A DNA stretch of 64,000 bases, from positions 372,001 to 436,000 of the forward strand of contig NZ_JAQPCG010000001.1 in assembly GCF_028464145.1 (NCBI RefSeq). The letters are read 5' to 3'. The number at the start of each line of letters is the position of its first letter. Position 1 is the stretch's first letter. The notes beneath the pieces are model-generated. The model saw only the letters and a program-made list of their open reading frames with translations, ran no database searches and was not told where the DNA came from. Shown one piece after another: positions 1 to 10,701 of this stretch. The position numbers were made by a program, and so were the translations under genes. The stretch comes from Maribacter sp. PR1 (lineage in GTDB: Bacteria; Bacteroidota; Bacteroidia; Flavobacteriales; Flavobacteriaceae).

Positions 1-1764
1 AATTTCCATAACTATACCATCGCGTATAATCTCCATTTTAATTAAGGTATCGGGGCTCCATGCAAAACTCTGTCCTATAATGGGTCTCATCGTTTCCAAA
101 TTTATATCCACTCCATTTATACTTTTGATTACATCACCGCCTTGTAACTTCAAACTCGTAAAAAAGCTATTTAAGTCAATTCCTTCTCGAACAAATATGG
201 CATTTTCATTATCTTGGTCAACATCGATAAAAGGTATCTCGCCCTGTAAAAAATAACCTGTTTGCTCCTCTACTTTTTTCATGGTCAAACCTACCTTCTC
301 CAAAAAGGCCTCATAATCAATTGGTGTATCTCCAATTACATGCTGATCAAAAAAGCTCCTGACCTCAGGGTACGTCAAGTCCACTATTTCATCTATTAAC
401 TCTTCATCGTTAAAGGGCGAATCCACCCCATATTTTTTGGACAACTCTTTCATTAACCAAAGAACCCCCTTTTCACCCTTGCTTTTTTCCCTAATCAAGA
501 TATCCAGAGCCATATTGATCAACGCCCCTTTTTCATAAACATTGGCATAATTGCTTTCATAGGGCTGCTCCAATATGTTCTCGCTCATAATAGTAAAGGA
601 CATAGCATCGTCATAACCTTTAGCGTTACCTATTTTCTTCCTCATACGTTCAAAAAACTCTTCTTCGTTAATCAAACCTTCGTGGACTTGAAACAGATTT
701 GCAAAATACTCTGTAGTCCCTTCATACATCCACAAATGCTGTGACATTTTTGGGGCATTAAAATCAAAATAATGAATCTCCTTGGAATGAACGGATAAGG
801 GAGTGACTATATGAAAAAACTCATGGGAAACCACATCAACCATTGCTTGCTCCAACCTTTCCTTTGGTAACGCCTCTGGCAATACCACAACCGTAGAGGT
901 ATGGTGTTCCAAAGCCCCAAAACCAGTAGCATCCGTATCTTCCAAAGTTGAGAGGTAAAGCAAAATATTATATTCGGTAGTCGAATCTATATCTCCTAAA
1001 AAAGCTTTCTGCGCACTCATCATGCTCAGCATTCGCTCTCTTAAATCAGAGGCCTTATATATTCCATTAGGAGAATACACACTCAAGGTAACCTCAATAC
1101 TACCTACTTCAAAAGACTCTTGGTTTGGCTTTGTGTAAAAAATTGGATTGTCTATGACCTCAAAGTATCTATTTGCCATAAATACATCTTCATTATTCAC
1201 GGTCTCCAAAGCTGCTTTTGACAATGAAGTAGCCGCTTTAAGGTCTTCTGGCCTTAGTATAGTCAGCTGATAAGGGATTTCCTTAAACCCATCAAAATAA
1301 CCGACAAATCCATGTAGATTAAGCATATAATTTGAGCCTTTCAATATATTGGTCCCTGCTGGAGAAAAAACAGCTTCTCCAACCTCATTTTCAGTATCAT
1401 AAGTATCGTTCACTCGATAACTTATCTTGTCCAAATCCTTTGCCTTCGAAATACTCCATGTATTTATATCCGGTTTTTCAACTTCCATGATGTTTCCAGA
1501 ATAATCATAGGCTACAAATTCCTCAACATATTTTCCGTAGTCATCACTACTATACGTACCTGGAACTGTTTTAGGTATCCTAAAAGAAACCATATCTGCT
1601 CTAAACGCCCCGGGATCAATTAGTACATTCACTTTGTCATCCGCTATATTGACCAAATTTAAATTTACGAGCACTGGGGTTTTATCTATAGCAATCAACT
1701 GCTTTGTAGAGCCACAGCTGTAAAAAAGTAAGGCCGTAGTTATGTATAAAAAAATCTTTTTCAT
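1..1764 (-). CDS. M61 family metallopeptidase with PDZ domain (3' end outside window)
   Basis: This reading frame opens with ATG at 1764 on the minus strand and stays open to the left edge, so the C-terminus is missing. It begins with a lipoprotein-like signal (MKKIFLY region, Cys in YSCGS near residue 17). A gluzincin motif HEFFH lies near residues 314-318 (window 811-825), and YEGTTEYF follows about 40 residues later, which matches the zinc-binding HEXXH and the downstream Glu of glycyl-aminopeptidase family M61. The last part resembles a PDZ domain (LQGGDVIKSINGV), which is also typical of M61. The protein is probably a periplasmic or outer-membrane-anchored aminopeptidase. It is read divergently from pyrH. 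The family assignment is firm; the substrate is unknown. Confidence 0.85.
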   Translation of the reverse strand, partial: MKKIFLYITTALLFYSCGSTKQLIAIDKTPVLVNLNLVNIADDKVNVLIDPGAFRADMVSFRIPKTVPGTYSSDDYGKYVEEFVAYDYSGNIMEVEKPDINTWSISKAKDLDKISYRVNDTYDTENEVGEAVFSPAGTNILKGSNYMLNLHGFVGYFDGFKEIPYQLTILRPEDLKAATSLSKAALETVNNEDVFMANRYFEVIDNPIFYTKPNQESFEVGSIEVTLSVYSPNGIYKASDLRERMLSMMSAQKAFLGDIDSTTEYNILLYLSTLEDTDATGFGALEHHTSTVVVLPEALPKERLEQAMVDVVSHEFFHIVTPLSVHSKEIHYFDFNAPKMSQHLWMYEGTTEYFANLFQVHEGLINEEEFFERMRKKIGNAKGYDDAMSFTIMSENILEQPYESNYANVYEKGALINMALDILIREKSKGEKGVLWLMKELSKKYGVDSPFNDEELIDEIVDLTYPEVRSFFDQHVIGDTPIDYEAFLEKVGLTMKKVEEQTGYFLQGEIPFIDVDQDNENAIFVREGIDLNSFFTSLKLQGGDVIKSINGVDINLETMRPIIGQSFAWSPDTLIKMEIIRDGIVMEI

Positions 1765-1852
1765 TTATCTCTTAGTTATGTATTGAACTTAAACAATAAA
1801 CTCCGCAAGGATATCAAAAATAAAAATGAATGACCTAAGAATTAGTAAATAA

Positions 1853-2638
<786 letters not shown>

Positions 2639-2677
2639 TTTTGGTATAATTTATGCTCTTGAATACAAAATATTGAT

Positions 2678-3232
2678 ATGAACGAAGAAATACAATTTAT
2701 TTTAGACTCCACTAAAGAAGCTATGGACGCTGCCATAACACACTTGGAGAAAGCATTTGTTAAAATTAGGGCTGGGAAAGCCAGTCCTGCTATGCTTTCA
2801 TCCGTAATGGTGGAATACTATGGCTCCCAAACACCTCTTTCCCAGGTAGCAAACATAAATACACCGGATGGTAGAACTATATCCGTACAACCTTGGGAAA
2901 AGGGAATGCTTCCTGAAATTGAAAAAGCCATTATGAATTCCAATTTAGGATTCAATCCTATGAACAATGGTGATTTAGTTATTATCAACGTTCCACCCTT
3001 AACAGAGGAGCGTAGGATCCAATTGACAAAACAAGCAAAGGCCGAAGCCGAACACGCCAAAGTCGGGGTTAGAAGCGCTAGGCAAGATGCAAACAAGGAA
3101 ATAAAGGATTTGGAAGTTTCCGAGGACCTAGAAAATAATGCAACTGCTGACGTACAAGAACTTACCGATAAATATGTAAAGAAAATAGATGACTTCCTAA
3201 GCGCTAAAGAAGCTGAAATCATGAAGGTTTAA
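2678..3232 (+). CDS. frr: Ribosome recycling factor
   Basis: RRF works with EF-G to split the post-termination ribosome. The 184-residue protein has the full family length and the expected elements: a long helical N-terminus (FVKIRAGKASPAMLSSVMVEYYG), the beta-rich middle domain with TPLSQVANI and GRTISVQPWEKG, then the C-terminal helix with ERRIQLTKQAKAEAEHAKVG-type residues that contact the ribosome. It lies immediately downstream of pyrH and is followed by a hairpin terminator, so the pair forms a short operon. Identity is very secure. Confidence 0.97.
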   Translation: MNEEIQFILDSTKEAMDAAITHLEKAFVKIRAGKASPAMLSSVMVEYYGSQTPLSQVANINTPDGRTISVQPWEKGMLPEIEKAIMNSNLGFNPMNNGDLVIINVPPLTEERRIQLTKQAKAEAEHAKVGVRSARQDANKEIKDLEVSEDLENNATADVQELTDKYVKKIDDFLSAKEAEIMKV

Positions 3233-3251
3233 TTACTTTTACATAATATTT

Positions 3252-3282
3252 AAAAGAGCGGCCTTATAGGGCTGCTTTTTTG
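3252..3282 (+). terminator. Rho-independent terminator after frr
   Basis: AGCGGCC at 3257-3263 pairs with GGCTGCT at 3270-3276 (7 bp, one G-U) across a 6-base loop, and a run of six T follows. It lies 24 bases after the frr stop. Confidence 0.8.
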
Positions 3283-3330
3283 TGCACTATTTTCTTTAAT
3301 TACAATTTAGGTACAATTATACACATTGGT

Positions 3331-3338
3331 TACCTTTG
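3331..3338 (+). promoter_or_regulatory. Putative -7 box (TACCTTTG) for the RND exporter gene
   Basis: TACCTTTG fits the TAnnTTTG consensus and lies 19 bases before the ATG at 3358, in the gap after the frr terminator. No good -33 TTG was found, so the call rests on the box and its position. Confidence 0.45.
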
Positions 3339-3357
3339 CACTCTGCTAAAATAGAGT

Positions 3358-5745
3358 ATGGTTGCTAAAATTACCAAAGGATTTTGGGCCAGAACGGCCA
3401 GAATAATACTAAGGAACAGAATTCTTATTTTATTACTGGTAGCTGGAATGACAGTCTTTCTTGCATTGCAATGGGAAAACATGCGCTTCTCAAGCTCTCA
3501 AGCAAACCTTTTACCAGATTACCACCCTGTTAACATTGAATACCAGAAGTTCTTAGGTCAATTTGGAGAAGAAGGGAATGCCGTGGTTTTTGCCATTAGG
3601 GACTCAGCTTTGTTCACAGTTTCCAATTTTAACCGTTGGAACAAATTAAGCAAACAATTGGGAGCTTTCCCAGAGGTAGATTTCGTGCTTTCAACCGATA
3701 ACCTACAGGAGCTTACAAAAGATAACGAGTTACAGAAATTTGTAATGCGTCCACTAATAAAAACTACGCCCGAGTCATCGGCTCAGGTGGATAGTATTAC
3801 CCAACATTTGTTTAACGACCTACCTTTTTACGAAAATTTAATTTACAATAAGGAATCCAAAACCGTTAGAACGGTTATGTATTTGGATAAGGATATTGTA
3901 AACACAAGCGTTAGAAAAGATTTCATATTAAAGGACCTAAGCCATTTAATTGAAAGGTTTGAAGAGGAAACAAACTTAGATGTTCATATTTCAGGAATGC
4001 CCTATGTACGGACTATGAACTCCCAGAATATTATAGACGAAATTGGAAAGTTTATATTGGCCGCCTTAGGTGTAACTTCAATAATTTTTTTCTTTTTCTT
4101 TAGAAGTTTTAGGGCAACTTTTATCTCCATGTGTGTGGTCATTATTGGAGTTATGTGGGCCTTCGGTATTCTTGGGCTACTCCAATACGAGATAACTGTT
4201 CTAACCGCTTTAATTCCTCCTCTTATTATTGTAATCGGTATTCCAAATTGTATTTTTTTAATTAATAAATACCAACAAGAAGTTAAAAAACACGGAAACC
4301 AAGCGCTCTCTCTACAACGTGTCATCTCCAAAATTGGTAATGCCACTTTAATGACTAACATTACAACGGCATCGGGTTTTGCTACTTTTATTATTACAGA
4401 CAGTAAGCTCTTAAAAGAATTTGGTATCGTGGCTTCAATCAATATCATTGGGATTTTTATATTATCCCTTTTGATTATTCCTATTGTTTATAGCTTTCTC
4501 TCACTTCCTAAAACCAGACACTTAAAACATCTAAACAAAAAATGGATAGACGCTTTTGTGAATTGGATGGAGAATATAGTCCGAAACAAAAGAATAGCCG
4601 TTTACATAGTTTCTATCTGTTTATTGGTGGTTAGTATAATCGGGATCTATCAAATAGACATCTCAGGAAGTCCAATAGAGGATATGCCCAAGAAAGCAGA
4701 ATTTTTTGAGGATATCCGATTTTTCGAAAATGAATTTGATGGAATAATGCCCGTGGAAATAGTTGTGGACACTAAAAATCCAAGGGGCGTGATGAAAACA
4801 GCCACTTTAAAAAGAATGGATCGTTTGGGTGAGGTTATTGAAGAAATTCCAGAATTGTCCCCTCCCCTTTCCGTTGTTAATCTGGTTAAATATTCCAAAC
4901 AAGCATTTTATAGTGGTATCCCTAAATATTATCAGCTACCCACTAGCCAAGAAAATACGTTTATTATGGACGTGGCCAGAAAGTCCTCAAATGATAGTAA
5001 CCTACTGAAAAACTTTGTCGACAGTACTGGACAGGTGGCCAGAATGACAACCTATATGCGGGATGTAAAAACAAGCCGCATGGAACAAATTGAGGAAAGA
5101 CTACTTGAAAACATCAACAAAATTTTCCCAGAAGAACGATATACTGTTTATATGACAGGTAGCGCCCTTTTATTCCTAAAAGGGACCAAATACTTGGTTA
5201 AAAACCTCATAATGTCCCTTGCGCTTGCTATTGGTCTTATTGCGCTGTTTATGGCATATCTCTTCCGATCATTTAGAATGATTATCATATCTCTAATCCC
5301 TAATCTACTTCCATTGATTGTAACTGCAGGGATTATGGGGTTTATAGGAGTTCCTATAAAACCTTCTACCATTTTGGTCTTTAGTATAGCCTTCGGTATT
5401 TCTGTTGACGATACGATTCACTTTTTGGCAAAATATAGACAGGAGCTGGATTCCAAAAAATGGCAGATTAAAAAATCGGTTTACGCCGCCTTAAGGGAAA
5501 CTGGTGTTAGCATGTTCTATACCTCTATTGTTTTATTCTTTGGATTCTCCGTGTTCGTTATTTCAAATTTTGGCGGAACTGTTGCCTTAGGCGCATTGGT
5601 TTCCGCAACACTATTATTTGCCATGTTGGCCAATCTAATTTTGCTTCCATCTTTGTTGTTATCTCTTGAGAAAAGTATAGCCAACAAAAAAACATTAAAA
5701 GAGCCTCAAATAGATATCTTGCCCCAGGACGAGGAAAACGATTAG
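3358..5745 (+). CDS. RND/MMPL-family exporter
   Basis: This 795-residue inner-membrane protein has the two-fold RND/MMPL layout. One N-terminal TM helix (about residues 20-38) is followed by a periplasmic domain, then a TM cluster (about 230-380). A second single TM (about 412-430) is followed by another periplasmic domain and a C-terminal TM cluster (about 615-775). The second TM bundle contains AFGISVDDTIHFLAKYRQE, the acidic proton-relay motif seen in MMPL/sterol-sensing-like RND proteins. At under 800 residues it is shorter than tripartite drug or metal pumps, and no adaptor or TolC gene is adjacent. Relatives export lipids or hydrophobic compounds, but the substrate here is unknown. It is transcribed alone between pyrH-frr and asnS. 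Confidence 0.85.
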   Translation: MVAKITKGFWARTARIILRNRILILLLVAGMTVFLALQWENMRFSSSQANLLPDYHPVNIEYQKFLGQFGEEGNAVVFAIRDSALFTVSNFNRWNKLSKQLGAFPEVDFVLSTDNLQELTKDNELQKFVMRPLIKTTPESSAQVDSITQHLFNDLPFYENLIYNKESKTVRTVMYLDKDIVNTSVRKDFILKDLSHLIERFEEETNLDVHISGMPYVRTMNSQNIIDEIGKFILAALGVTSIIFFFFFRSFRATFISMCVVIIGVMWAFGILGLLQYEITVLTALIPPLIIVIGIPNCIFLINKYQQEVKKHGNQALSLQRVISKIGNATLMTNITTASGFATFIITDSKLLKEFGIVASINIIGIFILSLLIIPIVYSFLSLPKTRHLKHLNKKWIDAFVNWMENIVRNKRIAVYIVSICLLVVSIIGIYQIDISGSPIEDMPKKAEFFEDIRFFENEFDGIMPVEIVVDTKNPRGVMKTATLKRMDRLGEVIEEIPELSPPLSVVNLVKYSKQAFYSGIPKYYQLPTSQENTFIMDVARKSSNDSNLLKNFVDSTGQVARMTTYMRDVKTSRMEQIEERLLENINKIFPEERYTVYMTGSALLFLKGTKYLVKNLIMSLALAIGLIALFMAYLFRSFRMIIISLIPNLLPLIVTAGIMGFIGVPIKPSTILVFSIAFGISVDDTIHFLAKYRQELDSKKWQIKKSVYAALRETGVSMFYTSIVLFFGFSVFVISNFGGTVALGALVSATLLFAMLANLILLPSLLLSLEKSIANKKTLKEPQIDILPQDEEND

Positions 5746-5753
5746 TCGAAAAA

Positions 5754-5780
5754 TTTTGGAAATATCCAAGGGATTTTTTT
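5754..5780 (+). terminator. Weak terminator-like hairpin after the RND exporter
   Basis: TTGGA (5756-5760) pairs with TCCAA (5765-5769) around an AATA loop. GGGA and a run of eight T follow, just after the stop at 5745. The stem is only 5 bp, so the call is tentative. Confidence 0.4.
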
Positions 5781-5877
5781 TCAGCCAAGGTAGGCCCAAT
5801 AAAATTTAAATCTACCGCATTGGGTAAAACTTGAGCTTTTAAAATTAGGTTTCATTCATTCTTTTGGGCCAAAAACC

Positions 5878-5885
5878 TATCTTTG
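5878..5885 (+). promoter_or_regulatory. Putative -7 box (TATCTTTG) for asnS
   Basis: TATCTTTG matches TAnnTTTG exactly and sits 25 bases before the asnS ATG. The same 15 bases, TATCTTTGGCTTTTA, recur at 14607-14621 upstream of the retropepsin gene. The upstream TTG at 5864 is too close to be a good -33 box. Confidence 0.5.
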
Positions 5886-5910
5886 GCTTTTAATTTTCAA
5901 TTGATTTATA

Positions 5911-7344
5911 ATGCGATCAGTAAGCATCAAAGAACTACTTACAGGAAAGGAAGTATTACAGGAGATAATCATTAATGGATGGGTAAAAACCTTTAGAAGC
6001 AATCGATTTATCGCCCTCAATGATGGCTCCACTCTTAATAACATCCAGTGTGTTGTAGATTTTGAAAAAATCGATGATACTATTTTAAAACAAATAAATA
6101 CAGGTGCTGCTTTAAGAATTTCAGGCACCTTGGTAGAAAGTCTGGGTAAAGGACAAAGTTATGAGATCCAGGTAAAAGACATATTCGTTCATGGTGGGGC
6201 AGATCCTGAGGTTTATCCTATCCAGCCCAAGAAACATTCCTTGGAATTCTTAAGGGAAAAGGCTCACTTACGTGTTAGGACCAATACCTTTTCGGCTGTA
6301 ATGCGTGTGAGGTCAGCATTGTCTTTTGCAATTCATCAATATTTTAGAAATAATGGATTCTATTATTTCCATGCACCAATTATTACCGGTTCTGATGCCG
6401 AGGGAGCCGGGGAGATGTTTCGTGTTACTACGCTTGACGAAAAGAAACCTCCCTTAGACGAACAAGGGGAGGTCAACTTTAAGGAAGATTTTTTTGGCAA
6501 GGAAACCAATCTTACGGTTTCCGGGCAATTGGAAGCTGAGGCATACGCTATGGCTTTGGGCAAAGTTTATACTTTTGGACCTACTTTTAGAGCGGAAAAC
6601 TCGAATACTTCGCGCCATTTGGCAGAATTCTGGATGATTGAGCCCGAAATGGCCTTCTTCGATTTGGACGCCAATATGGATTTGGCAGAAGATTTCATCA
6701 AGGAGGTTCTTAAATATGTACTTGAAAATTGTGAGGATGACCTTTTGTTTTTGGAGAAACGATTATTGGACGAAGAAAAAACAAAACCTCAAGCTGAAAG
6801 AAGTGAGATGCCGCTTATTGAAAAATTGAAATTTATAACCGATAATAACTTTAAACGGGTCACCTATACCGAGGCCATTGAAATTTTAAGAAACAGCAAA
6901 CCGAACAAAAAGAAAAAATTTCAATATCCCATAAATGAATGGGGTGCAGATCTCCAAAGCGAACACGAAAGATACTTGGTGGAAAAGCATTTTAAATGTC
7001 CTGTAATCCTTTTCGATTATCCGGCAAAAATCAAGGCTTTTTATATGCGATTGAACGAAGATGGAAAAACGGTACGTGCTATGGATATACTTTTTCCAGG
7101 GATAGGTGAAATTGTTGGTGGTTCTCAGCGTGAAGAACGGTTGGACGTCCTTACCAAAAAAATGGACGCATTGAATATTCCCGAGGAAGAACTTTGGTGG
7201 TATTTAGATCTTAGAAAATTCGGTACTGCCGTGCACAGTGGTTTTGGATTGGGCTTTGAACGACTTGTACTTTTCGCTACGGGAATGGGGAATATTAGGG
7301 ATGTTATTCCTTTCCCAAGAACACCCCAAAATGCTGAATTTTAA
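5911..7344 (+). CDS. asnS: Asparaginyl-tRNA synthetase
   Basis: AsnRS charges tRNA-Asn. The 477-residue protein has an N-terminal OB-fold anticodon-binding domain (about residues 15-110; [19 protein letters not shown]). The class II catalytic core follows, with motif 2 ([21 protein letters not shown] region, about residues 228-248) and motif 3 ([15 protein letters not shown] near the C-terminus). The HLAEFWM signature and the ending [13 protein letters not shown] are those of AsnRS. The length is normal. It is followed 39 bases later by rpoN, an arrangement common in Flavobacteriia. Confidence 0.96.
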   Translation: MRSVSIKELLTGKEVLQEIIINGWVKTFRSNRFIALNDGSTLNNIQCVVDFEKIDDTILKQINTGAALRISGTLVESLGKGQSYEIQVKDIFVHGGADPEVYPIQPKKHSLEFLREKAHLRVRTNTFSAVMRVRSALSFAIHQYFRNNGFYYFHAPIITGSDAEGAGEMFRVTTLDEKKPPLDEQGEVNFKEDFFGKETNLTVSGQLEAEAYAMALGKVYTFGPTFRAENSNTSRHLAEFWMIEPEMAFFDLDANMDLAEDFIKEVLKYVLENCEDDLLFLEKRLLDEEKTKPQAERSEMPLIEKLKFITDNNFKRVTYTEAIEILRNSKPNKKKKFQYPINEWGADLQSEHERYLVEKHFKCPVILFDYPAKIKAFYMRLNEDGKTVRAMDILFPGIGEIVGGSQREERLDVLTKKMDALNIPEEELWWYLDLRKFGTAVHSGFGLGFERLVLFATGMGNIRDVIPFPRTPQNAEF

Positions 7345-7382
7345 GGGTATTTCGTTATTTTTATAAATAGCAGCAGAATAAA

Positions 7383-8840
7383 ATGTTAAAACAGCACTTA
7401 CAATTTAAACTTTCTCAGAAGTTATCTCCTCAACAGATTCAGTTGATGAAGTTGATTCAACTTCCTACACAGGCATTTGAACAACGTCTTAAACAGGAAT
7501 TAGAGGAGAATCCTGCATTGGAAAGTGGTAAGGAGGAATTGGAAGATACTTCTGATGAGTATGATGACGTTTATGATAATGAATCGGATAGTGAAACCAT
7601 TTCCGCTGAGGATATTAATATAGATGATTATTTGAGCGATGATGAGGTACCGGATTACAGAACCCAATCCAACAATTATAGTGCTGACGATGACGAGAAA
7701 AGTGTTCCCTATGCTTCTGGAACTACATTCAATCAGTATCTTATAAATCAATTAAATACAGTATATCTAAGTGATGAAGAATGGGCGATAGCAGAATTCT
7801 TGGTAGGTAGCGTAGATGAAAGCGGATATATTCGTAGACCCATTTCCGATATTTTAGATGATTTGGCTTTTACTCAAAATGTCTTTACAGACGAGGAAAC
7901 CATAAAAAAAGTACTCTCCATTGTGCAAGAATTGGATCCACCAGGTGTCGCTGCCAGATCCTTGGAAGAATGTTTAATTATTCAATTAGAAAGAAAAGAA
8001 TTAAATCCTAGTATTGAATTGGCTATTTCCATTCTTAAAAAGTCATTTGAGCAGTTTACGAAAAAACATTACAAGAAACTTACTCAAAAACACAACGTAA
8101 CGGAAGAGGAGCTTAAGGAGGCTATTTCAGAAATTGAGAAATTGAATCCAAAGCCAGGGGGTTCCTATTCCGGCAATAATAGGATAATAGAGCATGTAGT
8201 TCCAGATTTTTCCATACGAATAGTCGAAGGTGAGCTGGAACTGAGTTTAAACGGTCGAAATGCACCGGAACTTCATGTATCCAGAGAATATAGTAATATG
8301 CTCAAAGGGTATAAGGAATCCAAGGATAAAACCAAGTCCCAAAAGGATACGGTCATGTTCATAAAACAAAAATTGGATGCAGCTAAATGGTTTATTGACG
8401 CTATAAGACAACGTCAACAGACCCTGTTCATTACCATGAACACTATTATGCACTACCAAGAGGAATATTTCTTAACAGGAGACGAACGCAATCTACGCCC
8501 AATGATCTTGAAAGATATTGCCGATGAAATTGATATGGACGTTAGTACCGTTTCTAGGGTTGCCAATAGTAAGTATGTGGACACACCTTACGGGACTAAA
8601 TTGATTAAGGAATATTTTTCCGAGTCCATGAAAAACGAACAAGGTGAGGATGTATCGACAAGGGAGATAAAAAAAATATTGGAAACGGTTATCAAAAACG
8701 AAGAAAAAAGAAAACCTTTGACCGACGACAAGCTTGCCGCTATTTTAAAAGAAAAGGGATATCCTATTGCTCGGCGTACCGTTGCCAAATATCGAGAGCA
8801 ATTGGCAATACCCGTTGCACGATTGAGAAAAGAGATTTAA
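7383..8840 (+). CDS. rpoN: RNA polymerase sigma-54 factor
   Basis: This is the alternative sigma factor for -24/-12 promoters, which needs AAA+ activators. The 485 residues show region I (Gln/Leu-rich, LSQKLSPQQIQLMKLIQLP), a strongly acidic region II (about 50-110) and the core-binding domain (about 120-310). The DNA-binding part has a helix-turn-helix (KDIADEIDMDVSTVSRVANS) and ends with the RpoN box ARRTVAKYRE at residues 463-472. Its stop overlaps the start of the next gene by one base (TAATG), so translation of the two is probably coupled. Confidence 0.96.
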   Translation: MLKQHLQFKLSQKLSPQQIQLMKLIQLPTQAFEQRLKQELEENPALESGKEELEDTSDEYDDVYDNESDSETISAEDINIDDYLSDDEVPDYRTQSNNYSADDDEKSVPYASGTTFNQYLINQLNTVYLSDEEWAIAEFLVGSVDESGYIRRPISDILDDLAFTQNVFTDEETIKKVLSIVQELDPPGVAARSLEECLIIQLERKELNPSIELAISILKKSFEQFTKKHYKKLTQKHNVTEEELKEAISEIEKLNPKPGGSYSGNNRIIEHVVPDFSIRIVEGELELSLNGRNAPELHVSREYSNMLKGYKESKDKTKSQKDTVMFIKQKLDAAKWFIDAIRQRQQTLFITMNTIMHYQEEYFLTGDERNLRPMILKDIADEIDMDVSTVSRVANSKYVDTPYGTKLIKEYFSESMKNEQGEDVSTREIKKILETVIKNEEKRKPLTDDKLAAILKEKGYPIARRTVAKYREQLAIPVARLRKEI

Positions 8841-9445
8841 TGAAGTTTTTGTTTCAGGTAATATCCTATATTTTTCATCCTATTTTTGCTCCGATCGCTG
8901 GGACCGTTGCCTATTTTTTAACAACACCGAAGTATAGCCCTTTGGATTTACAGAGTGGCAATATTCTCCCTATTTTTATCCTCACGGTCATCATTCCTAT
9001 TATTGCTTATTTAATTCTGAGAAATCTGGGAGCTGCAGATACAATTTTCCTAAATTCCGTATCAGAGAGAAAATACCCCTTAATAATTCATATCATATTA
9101 TTGGTTTTAATACTCATTAAAGTAATCCCTAATAATTATATCACTGAACTGTATTTTTACTTCGTAGGTCTACTAGGCGCGGCTATTTCATGCTTATTTC
9201 TCCTATACTTCAACTTTAAAACGAGCTTACACGTTGTTGGAGTGGCAGGTATACTCATGTATCTCATTAACTTAAGCATTCATTTCGAAATAAACATTAT
9301 CATAGCTATTGGTTTAATGACGCTTATTATTGGACTTGTAGCATCCTCGAGGTTATACTTAAGGGCACATTCCAAGCTTGAAATTTTAGCAGGTATATGT
9401 ATAGGCCTTTTATCCCAGTTACTTACCGTTAAGTTTTGGTTATAG
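8840..9445 (+). CDS. PAP2-like integral membrane protein with degenerate active site
   Basis: This is a 201-residue protein of about six TM helices. Its start overlaps the rpoN stop by one base. Parts of the phosphatidic-acid phosphatase (PAP2) pattern can be traced: ERKYP at 76-80, KTSLH at 127-131 in place of PSGH, and S-R-x5-H-x3-E at 170-181 in place of SRxxxxxHxxxD. That spacing suggests a diverged PAP2-fold phosphatase or transporter, possibly acting on lipid or undecaprenyl phosphates. The changes at key positions leave activity uncertain. It overlaps the tail of the convergent porT-like gene by six bases. Confidence 0.6.
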   Translation: MKFLFQVISYIFHPIFAPIAGTVAYFLTTPKYSPLDLQSGNILPIFILTVIIPIIAYLILRNLGAADTIFLNSVSERKYPLIIHIILLVLILIKVIPNNYITELYFYFVGLLGAAISCLFLLYFNFKTSLHVVGVAGILMYLINLSIHFEINIIIAIGLMTLIIGLVASSRLYLRAHSKLEILAGICIGLLSQLLTVKFWL

Positions 9446-10126
9446 GATATAAAAAATTAATCCCACCCTTAGGGGTCTAAAACCAAGTTGTTCCCCACTG
9501 ATTTGAGCCTGATCATCAAATAAATCGCTCAATGCATAATATATATGCACATTAAAGGTATTGTACCCAAAATTAAAAGTTGGACCATACTGGAAATTAC
9601 TGATATCCGTATTAAAAAATCCATCCTTGAAATCACTGGTAACCAGTTTAGATCTAGCACCTATAATATATCCAAACTTGAATCCCGTATAAACGCGCCA
9701 AAATTTATATTCTGTTGGTGTAGAATTTCTCCATCTAAACTCTATGGGAAACTCAATTAAATGAGTTTCTAACTTACTTCGTTTTAAATTGGATATACCG
9801 CTAATATCATAAGAAAAACCATCTGAGATTTCCCTAACTATCAAATTTGAGTAATAGGTATTCAAGGCAAGTCCAAATCCTACCCCCAAAGCCCTAGTAC
9901 CAGAATTGTTCAAAGGGATATCCTTGATTAAACCTGCTTGTAATCCATAGGACAAGTTCCTTTGCTTTAAATCGTCCGGTTTATTCCCAATAAAATTATA
10001 GGTAATTCCTATATAAAATTGATCTTCAAAATACCGTTGGTTAAATAGACTATCAGTAGAGGACTTAACCTGGGAATACGTAGAATAGCTCCCCAAAGAA
10101 ATTAAGATAAAAAAGATGTATCTCAT
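9440..10126 (-). CDS. porT: PorT-like outer-membrane beta-barrel protein
   Basis: The product is about 228 residues. I prefer the ATG at 10126 over the one six codons upstream, because it places the signal peptide (MRYIFFILISLGSYSTYSQ) at the N-terminus. The rest alternates beta-strand-like segments (RQNLSYGLQAGLIKDIPL, FGYNTFNVHIYYALSDLF) and ends in an aromatic/hydrophobic strand (RVGLIFYIL), typical of PorT-family barrels. PorT is a component of the type IX secretion system in Bacteroidota. The position next to rpoN and exbD genes matches my memory of flavobacterial genomes. The barrel call is firm; equivalence to true PorT/SprT is likely but not proven here. Confidence 0.65.
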   Translation of the reverse strand: MRYIFFILISLGSYSTYSQVKSSTDSLFNQRYFEDQFYIGITYNFIGNKPDDLKQRNLSYGLQAGLIKDIPLNNSGTRALGVGFGLALNTYYSNLIVREISDGFSYDISGISNLKRSKLETHLIEFPIEFRWRNSTPTEYKFWRVYTGFKFGYIIGARSKLVTSDFKDGFFNTDISNFQYGPTFNFGYNTFNVHIYYALSDLFDDQAQISGEQLGFRPLRVGLIFYIL

Positions 10127-10148
10127 GGAGATAAAGTTAAACAAATAA

Positions 10149-10178
10149 AAAACGCTTCAAATAAATTTGAAGCGTTTT
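10149..10178 (-). terminator. Terminator after the exbB-exbD operon
   Basis: AAAACGCTTCAAAT and ATTTGAAGCGTTTT form a 14-bp perfect stem with a two-base spacer, followed on the minus strand by T-rich sequence. It lies between the stop of the second exbD gene and the start of the porT-like gene, so porT is probably expressed from its own promoter. Confidence 0.8.
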
Positions 10179-10199
10179 AAAAGTTTGAAAAATTATTGT

Positions 10200-10682
10200 T
10201 TATTGAAGGTTTCTAAAAGCATCACCTTCATACGTTGTATAATTTACTTTCAATGCATTTACCTTGCGTAACTCCTGCTTAATATCGGAAATAAGTCCCA
10301 TATTGGCATTCTTATCCACCTTTAAAGCTGTGGTTAATACATTCTGTAGCTCTTGGGGCTTTTTAGCCCTCTCCATCAAAATGTAATCACCTACTTCTGA
10401 AGGTCTGGCAAATTTATCGTTTAATTGTATTTGTGGCTCTTTACCGTATACTCTTTCATATTCCTTAGTTGGTTTCCCAACATAGATATAAATTACCCTA
10501 TCCTTTTTCTCAAGTTTTTTAACCTCGTTCGCATTAGGTAAAACATTTTCCACTTTTAAGGAACTATCCTTCATAACGGTAACCGTCATAAAGAAGAACA
10601 AAAGCATAAATACAATGTCCGGGAGCGATGCCGTCGATACAGCAGGTGTTTCCCCATCTTTTTTCTTTGCAAATTTTGACAT
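10200..10682 (-). CDS. exbD: ExbD/TolR family biopolymer transport protein
   Basis: ExbD-type proteins couple the proton gradient to periplasmic or TonB-linked work together with ExbB. The 160-residue protein has a short cytoplasmic tail, one TM helix (about residues 21-40) with the proton-carrying Asp at position 22 (LPDIVFMLLFFFMTV), and a periplasmic domain. It follows the first exbD gene by 19 bases. The pair probably forms a heteromeric D component with the ExbB encoded upstream. Confidence 0.88.
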   Translation of the reverse strand: MSKFAKKKDGETPAVSTASLPDIVFMLLFFFMTVTVMKDSSLKVENVLPNANEVKKLEKKDRVIYIYVGKPTKEYERVYGKEPQIQLNDKFARPSEVGDYILMERAKKPQELQNVLTTALKVDKNANMGLISDIKQELRKVNALKVNYTTYEGDAFRNLQ

Positions 10683-10701
10683 AGTGTTTTATTTAATGTT
10701 C

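Noticed and set aside
9545..9760. Plus-strand ORF inside the porT-like gene
   Set aside because: It is on the opposite strand to a recognised gene with a signal peptide and barrel strands.
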